Assembly (NCBI GenBank): GCA_035256745.1
Contig: DATEXQ010000010.1
Location: 1-16,530, forward strand
Length of the DNA stretch: 16,530 nt
Direction of reading: 5' to 3'
Source: DATEXQ01 sp035256745
Lineage (GTDB): Bacteria > Patescibacteriota > Microgenomatia > UBA8517
The position numbers and the translations under genes are program-made. Positions 12,675-16,530 of this stretch are shown here, in pieces; position 1 is the first letter of the stretch; every line of letters begins with the position of its first letter. The notes beneath the pieces are model-generated. The model worked only from the letters and a program-made list of their open reading frames with translations. It was not told where the DNA came from and did no database searches.

Positions 12675-13490
12675 TCACCTTCCTTTTTCAATAGCAACTT
12701 CCTGATATTCTATTTTTGGGTTTTCTAGCCATAAAGCTTTTAGTTTTTCCCAATAAATCCTTTTATCGGCATGCAATCCTTCCGAAAAAACCACAACCTT
12801 ACAATCAAGTTTTTCAACAAAATCTTGATAACGAGCCCAAGGAATTATCGTATCGTCTTTAAAGAATATTATTTTTTTCGGTGCTTTGGTGTTTTTGAAT
12901 CTTACCAAAACCGATTCTCCTATCAAATTTACAGCTGTGCCAAAAACTGAATAATAATGGTCTTTCATCCTAGCTATGGTAAAAGATGATATCCGGGGTA
13001 GCTTTAAAATCCTTCTAATTATCCTTGCTGTATTAAATCTTGAGTAAATAAAAAGCATCGGTCTTAACAAAAAGAATGGTTTGAGTATACGGTAAATCCA
13101 ACGATTTGTTTTTGATAAAATAAATCTTGGTACTGAATTTAGGAGTACAAGTTCTTTTATTTTATCGGGGTTATTATAAGCATAATTGATGGCTACTAAT
13201 CCGCATGAGGAAAAACCTGCAATTGTAAAATCTTTTATATTCAACAAATCAACAAAATCTTCTACAAAATCTGTTAGTATTTTAAGATCATAAATCTTAT
13301 CTGTTTTATGTATCATTGGAAAATCCAGTGCAATTACTCTGTACTTTTTAGCTAAACTTCTTCCAAGTTTCTCATACATCAAAGCACTATCGGCATAACC
13401 GGGTAAAAAAAGCAGTGTTTTATTGTTTCCACCACCATATTCATAATAGTGAAACTCTTCCTTTTGTTTATTTACCTTTCTTTTATACAT
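12675..13490 (-). CDS. Alpha/beta hydrolase
   Basis: A 271-residue single-domain hydrolase. The oxyanion-side motif FLPGYADS (28-35) and nucleophile elbow GFSSCG (Ser94) are present; the usual GxSxGG elbow has Cys in place of the first Gly of the pair. An aspartate in FFKDDTIIPW and a histidine in EGLHADK can complete the Ser-Asp-His triad. A basic region with several aromatic residues (about 125-170) forms the likely lid. There is no signal peptide, so it acts inside the cell; the substrate cannot be told. It follows the HD-domain gene after 13 bases, within one operon. Confidence 0.85.
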   Translation of the reverse strand: MYKRKVNKQKEEFHYYEYGGGNNKTLLFLPGYADSALMYEKLGRSLAKKYRVIALDFPMIHKTDKIYDLKILTDFVEDFVDLLNIKDFTIAGFSSCGLVAINYAYNNPDKIKELVLLNSVPRFILSKTNRWIYRILKPFFLLRPMLFIYSRFNTARIIRRILKLPRISSFTIARMKDHYYSVFGTAVNLIGESVLVRFKNTKAPKKIIFFKDDTIIPWARYQDFVEKLDCKVVVFSEGLHADKRIYWEKLKALWLENPKIEYQEVAIEKGR

Positions 13491-13503
13491 AAGTTAAGTT
13501 TAA

Positions 13504-14112
13504 TTAAAGACATTTCATTGAGGAACCTAAGAAAAAAGATCTTGCCAGTTTAGGATAATTTAAAAATTTTCCTAAATTATTTATTCCATATTCTATTAAT
13601 TTACCACTCAAATACTCTCTGATGTTTCTAAAAATTCCTTTGTCGTGCTTACTCATAAACATTTTTATCCTTAAGCAGTTAAAAAAATCCAGAGTATCTG
13701 CATCTTGGAGAATTTTTGAATAAATACCGTGCTTTTTATTTAATCGTCTAAAAGGAAAACTATGTGTATGACGAAATACAGCACCGACTATAATTTCTCT
13801 TACTCTTTGTGACAAATCAAACTTTTCTAATACCAAACGTATTATTCTTCTTTCTATGTGTCCCTCAAAAATGTAAGTATATAAACTCGGTTTTCTTATA
13901 GTGTAAGTAAAATCATGAAGTAAACAAATTGCCTTCAATAGGTTTTCATCTACCTCTTTTTCAATACCCAATAACCTTATTATTTTTAAAGCATTATTTT
14001 TTACGCGTATAACGTGTTCGTCATTATGGTTGGAATCTTTTAATTTAGCCATTCTAGAAAGAGAGTATGTTTTTATCTGTTTATAAGTATTATCGCTTAA
14101 TTGACTTATCAT
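13504..14112 (-). CDS. HD-domain phosphohydrolase-like protein
   Basis: A 202-residue protein with the HD metal-binding pattern: HNDEHVIRV (His33), LLHDF (His66-Asp67), EGHIE (His85), FRHTH (His115) and LQDADTLD (Asp137 and/or Asp139). These are the positions used to bind metals in HD phosphohydrolases, which act on nucleotides or phosphoesters. The substrate is not evident; there is no synthetase domain, so it is not a full RelA/SpoT protein. The C-terminal 50 residues are basic and unassigned. The ATG at 14112 is 6 bases after a CATAAT. It is followed closely by the alpha/beta hydrolase gene. Confidence 0.82.
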   Translation of the reverse strand: MISQLSDNTYKQIKTYSLSRMAKLKDSNHNDEHVIRVKNNALKIIRLLGIEKEVDENLLKAICLLHDFTYTIRKPSLYTYIFEGHIERRIIRLVLEKFDLSQRVREIIVGAVFRHTHSFPFRRLNKKHGIYSKILQDADTLDFFNCLRIKMFMSKHDKGIFRNIREYLSGKLIEYGINNLGKFLNYPKLARSFFLGSSMKCL

Positions 14113-14118
14113 TATTTA

Positions 14119-14146
14119 ATTATGAATGAATTCGCAAGGAAGTAAA
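14119..14146 (-). promoter_or_regulatory. Candidate promoter of the HD-domain gene
   Basis: TTTACT (14146-14141) and CATAAT (14124-14119) are 16 bases apart on the minus strand. The -10 ends 6 bases before the ATG at 14112, again predicting a leaderless mRNA. It lies in the 40-base gap after fpg and could make the HD, hydrolase, recF and 102-aa genes a separate unit. Confidence 0.45.
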
Positions 14147-14152
14147 ACAATG

Positions 14153-14998
14153 TTATTTCTGACATTTGGGGCAGAAATATGTTCCACGACCGGAGAGAAA
14201 AAATTTTTCAACTTTTGCTTTTTTACAGCGTTTACATAGAGTCCCTTCTTTTCCGTATACTAAAGTGTGTTCTTGATACTTCCCTTCACTTCCGTCAGGA
14301 ATAACAAAAGTCTGTTCGCTTGCTCCCCCATATTTAAGTCCTCTTTTTAAAACTTCAAGGATGGCTTTGTATAATCTGGAATTTTCTTCAGATGTTATTT
14401 TATTGGCAGGTCTTTTAGGATTAATCTTTGCAAGCCATAAAGCATCATTGGCATAAATATTTCCAAGTCCTCCTATTTTTTCCTGATCCATCAAAACTAT
14501 TTTTACTGGACTTGAAGATTTTGCTGTAATATTGCTAAATATTTCAGGGGTTAGATCTTTAAAAGGTTCAAATCCCAATTTTTCGATAAATCCTGTCTTG
14601 GTAACTTCTTCTGTTTTGATAATCCTGATTCTTCCAAATTTTCTAACATCGTTATAATACAGTATTCCTTTTTCATCTAAGTAGAAAATAATATGCGTAT
14701 GTTTTCCGGGAAGACCTAATACTTTCTTAGACAAAAGAGGTTTTTTGGAAAGTTTTGGACCTCTGTAGATCAACTGTCCGGTGAGTTTTATCTGAATTAC
14801 TATCGAGAATTTATTTGATAAATCAATTAATAGAACTTTAGCAAAACGTCTAACTCCTTTAATTTTTACGCCAGTTATATTTTTAACATCTCCATTAAAT
14901 ATTTTAGGATATTTAATTTCAACACTTTTTACTTGGTGTCCAACTAAATATTCTTCTAATCCTCTTCTAATTGTTTCTACTTCAGGAAGTTCCGGCAT
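14153..14998 (-). CDS. mutM: Formamidopyrimidine-DNA glycosylase (Fpg/MutM)
   Basis: Removes oxidised purines such as 8-oxoguanine and nicks the resulting abasic site. The 281-residue protein begins with the invariant MPELPEVET; Pro2 is the catalytic nucleophile and Glu3 the acid. RRFAKVLLIDL carries the conserved lysine. The helix-two-turn-helix region includes the IGGLGNIYANDALW block. The C-terminal zinc finger is complete: CKRC (two Cys), then GRGTYFCPKCQ (two Cys) with the lesion-side arginine. It starts 2 bases after the glycosyltransferase stop, so it is co-transcribed and probably depends on coupled translation; no Shine-Dalgarno is seen. Confidence 0.96.
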   Translation of the reverse strand: MPELPEVETIRRGLEEYLVGHQVKSVEIKYPKIFNGDVKNITGVKIKGVRRFAKVLLIDLSNKFSIVIQIKLTGQLIYRGPKLSKKPLLSKKVLGLPGKHTHIIFYLDEKGILYYNDVRKFGRIRIIKTEEVTKTGFIEKLGFEPFKDLTPEIFSNITAKSSSPVKIVLMDQEKIGGLGNIYANDALWLAKINPKRPANKITSEENSRLYKAILEVLKRGLKYGGASEQTFVIPDGSEGKYQEHTLVYGKEGTLCKRCKKAKVEKFFLSGRGTYFCPKCQK

Positions 14999-15000
14999 AC

Positions 15001-16113
15001 TTAATTGATTTTTACGAATTCTTCAATGTTTGAAATAAATTGTTCTTTAGAAAATTTCTTTGCTTGATTTTGAAGTTTATTTTTGTCCCACTGTATCTTC
15101 TCAAATCGATTGATTACATCTTTTAAAGTTTTTTCATCTGTGTCATTGATTAATATTCCAGTCACTCCATCAATCACAGATTCTCTAAAACCCCCTCCGT
15201 TAAAAGCGATAACAGGTGTTCCTGCAGCTTGTGCTTCAACAACAGTCATTCCGAAATCCTCGTCTTTTGCTAGAGCTATAAATCCTTTTGCTTTTGTATA
15301 AAGCTCGTATAGTTTCTTATCATCAACTCTTCCCATAAGCTCTATATTACCTCGTGATAATTGCTTTAGATTTTTCTCAACATTGGAATAACCATATGCT
15401 TCTCCAACTATTTTTAGTTTATATTTTGACTGATTTTTAAACGCTTTTGCAGCTTCTTCTAATCCTTTCGCTCCTACAAGTCTTGAAACTATTAAAAAGT
15501 AATTCTCTTTCTTTCCCTTAATTCCTGATTCATAATTCATAATTTTTATTGTATCTACCGGTGGATAAATGACAACTGAATTCTTCCTGTAAAATTTTTC
15601 TATGCGGGCTTGAACGTTTTTTGAGTTGGCAATCCATAGATCAATTGGTTGAGCGCTGGTAAAATCATACATTCTCATAATATGACCGACAATTGCGGCG
15701 TATACTTTGACTGGCCAATATTTTGTTAAACCAACAGAAGTTTCATATCCATATAGCCATCTTGGAGGTGTATGACAATAGCAAATAACTTTTGTTTTAG
15801 AGCTTATCTTAAACCCTCTGGTTATATACCAACTGCTTGATGTTATAACCAAATCATACTTGGAAAGGTCAAAACTTTTCCAAATAACTGGGGCTAAAAA
15901 TCTTAAGGGGCTATATAAATTATCAATTTTTATTATTGGAGCTAAAAAACTTTGAATTACCTTTTTCCCTTTAAACTCTTTATCCGCTGTTGAGCCTGTT
16001 ACTTTAAAAGCAGTATAAATTGGAGCTTTGGGAAAAATCTCGGTTAGGGTTTTTAAAACTCTCTCCGCTCCTCCGAACTCTCTAAGATAGTCATGAACTA
16101 ATGCTACTTTCAT
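15001..16113 (-). CDS. GT4 family glycosyltransferase
   Basis: A 370-residue retaining glycosyltransferase with two Rossmann-like domains (GT-B fold). The N-terminal domain begins KVALVHDYLREFGGAERVL, where GGAE is the usual acceptor-side glycine motif. The C-terminal domain has VSRLVGAKGLE, LMGRVDDKKL and the donor-binding EDFGMTVVEAQAAGTPVIAF, which carries the E-x7-E pattern of GT4. The donor and acceptor cannot be assigned; cell-surface glycan or glycolipid synthesis is likely. Its ATG overlaps the stop of the upstream exonuclease gene (ATGA), so the two are translationally coupled, although their functions look unrelated. Confidence 0.92.
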   Translation of the reverse strand: MKVALVHDYLREFGGAERVLKTLTEIFPKAPIYTAFKVTGSTADKEFKGKKVIQSFLAPIIKIDNLYSPLRFLAPVIWKSFDLSKYDLVITSSSWYITRGFKISSKTKVICYCHTPPRWLYGYETSVGLTKYWPVKVYAAIVGHIMRMYDFTSAQPIDLWIANSKNVQARIEKFYRKNSVVIYPPVDTIKIMNYESGIKGKKENYFLIVSRLVGAKGLEEAAKAFKNQSKYKLKIVGEAYGYSNVEKNLKQLSRGNIELMGRVDDKKLYELYTKAKGFIALAKDEDFGMTVVEAQAAGTPVIAFNGGGFRESVIDGVTGILINDTDEKTLKDVINRFEKIQWDKNKLQNQAKKFSKEQFISNIEEFVKIN

Positions 16114-16530
16114 AAAAGCTTGATTTGTTTTTCTTCGGTAATTTTTTCTCCCACTTCCTTAATCCTTCTGGTAAGTGTTTTAAACCCAAATTCTTCAAAA
16201 AGAGCTAATACGTTTTTATTATCAACACTCCACTTCCCAAAATCGTTAATTTTAATATTCATCGGAACGTTTTTTACGATAGTTGCCAGTTTTTTAGAGA
16301 TTTTTGAATCCTTAGTTCCGTCCTTTAGTTTTTGTGCAGTTGTTTTTGAAATTTTATTAATATTTTTATAAATTTCATCAAGGGTCCCAAACTCATTTAA
16401 AAGTTTTATGGCAGTTTTTGGTCCTATTCCTGGAACTCCAGGATAATTATCAGAGGGATCACCCACAAGGGCTTTGTAATCATCAATAAGCGATGCTTTA
16501 ACTCCCATTTTTTGTAAAACCTCTTCTTCT
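16110..16530 (-). CDS. Stand-alone 5'-3' exonuclease (C-terminal part; N-terminus beyond window)
   Basis: The C-terminal part of a PolA-type 5' nuclease that removes RNA primers and 5' flaps. The frame is open to the window end, so the ATG at 16508 is internal. About 139 residues are visible, starting EEEVLQKMGVKAS. The helix-3-turn-helix signature DYKALVGDPSDNYPGVPGIG, followed by PKTAIKLLNEFGTLDEIY, is diagnostic. The protein stops about 30 residues after the nuclease fold, so no polymerase domain follows: it is a separate exonuclease, not the start of DNA polymerase I. The stop TGA overlaps the glycosyltransferase ATG. Confidence 0.9.
   Translation of the reverse strand, partial: EEEVLQKMGVKASLIDDYKALVGDPSDNYPGVPGIGPKTAIKLLNEFGTLDEIYKNINKISKTTAQKLKDGTKDSKISKKLATIVKNVPMNIKINDFGKWSVDNKNVLALFEEFGFKTLTRRIKEVGEKITEEKQIKLL

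Overview
The window is compact, AT-rich bacterial DNA with 24 protein genes, one tRNA and no gene-free stretch over about 105 bases. All genes except one (10975-11241) lie on the minus strand. The gene set points to a Candidate Phyla Radiation / Patescibacteria genome, most likely of the Microgenomates type. It includes an archaeal-type ATP-dependent DNA ligase beside an endonuclease Q (EndoQ), a CvpA-CAP membrane fusion, DUF4870 and DUF5654 proteins, a stand-alone 5'-3' exonuclease and many short proteins of unknown function. TGA is used as a stop here (2375, 5649, 16110), so this is not a lineage that reads UGA as glycine. The phylum call is inferred from gene content; no rRNA or ribosomal protein is present to test it.

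Layout from left to right (minus-strand genes read right to left). 1-1512 is a thioredoxin operon: trxA, a Pro/Thr-rich small protein, and trxB, which is cut by the window edge. 1656-1744 is tRNA-Ser(UGA) with its own promoter. 1804-4575 holds pth, a 95-aa unknown, a CvpA-CAP fusion, an MGMT-like protein and a DUF457-like membrane protein. 4642-5607 holds a DUF4870 protein and protein-isoaspartate methyltransferase. 5649-8705 is the archaeal-like repair pair, ATP ligase then EndoQ. 8743-10028 holds a Fic protein with a C-terminal winged helix and a 71-aa membrane protein. 10067-10954 is a NAD(P)HX dehydratase, divergent from a DUF5654 membrane protein at 10975-11241. 11238-16530 runs, in transcription order, from a stand-alone 5'-3' exonuclease (cut by the edge) through a GT4 glycosyltransferase, Fpg/MutM, an HD-domain protein, an alpha/beta hydrolase and RecF to a 102-aa unknown.

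Repair and maintenance functions are unusually dense: deaminated DNA bases (EndoQ), oxidised bases (Fpg), alkylated bases (MGMT-like), nick sealing (ligase), flap removal (5' exonuclease), gap repair (RecF), damaged proteins (Pcm), stalled peptidyl-tRNA (Pth), damaged NAD(P)H (NnrD-like) and thiol redox (TrxA/TrxB).

The clearest unexplained pattern is regulatory. At least eight genes have a -10-like hexamer (several of the extended TGn type) ending only 6-9 bases before the chosen start codon, which predicts leaderless or near-leaderless mRNAs. Shine-Dalgarno sequences are almost absent; the one clear exception is the Pro/Thr-rich gene between trxA and trxB. Two divergent genes share overlapping, mirror-image -10 boxes. 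The Fic promoter has a dyad between its -35 and -10 positions that could be the operator for Fic's own winged helix.
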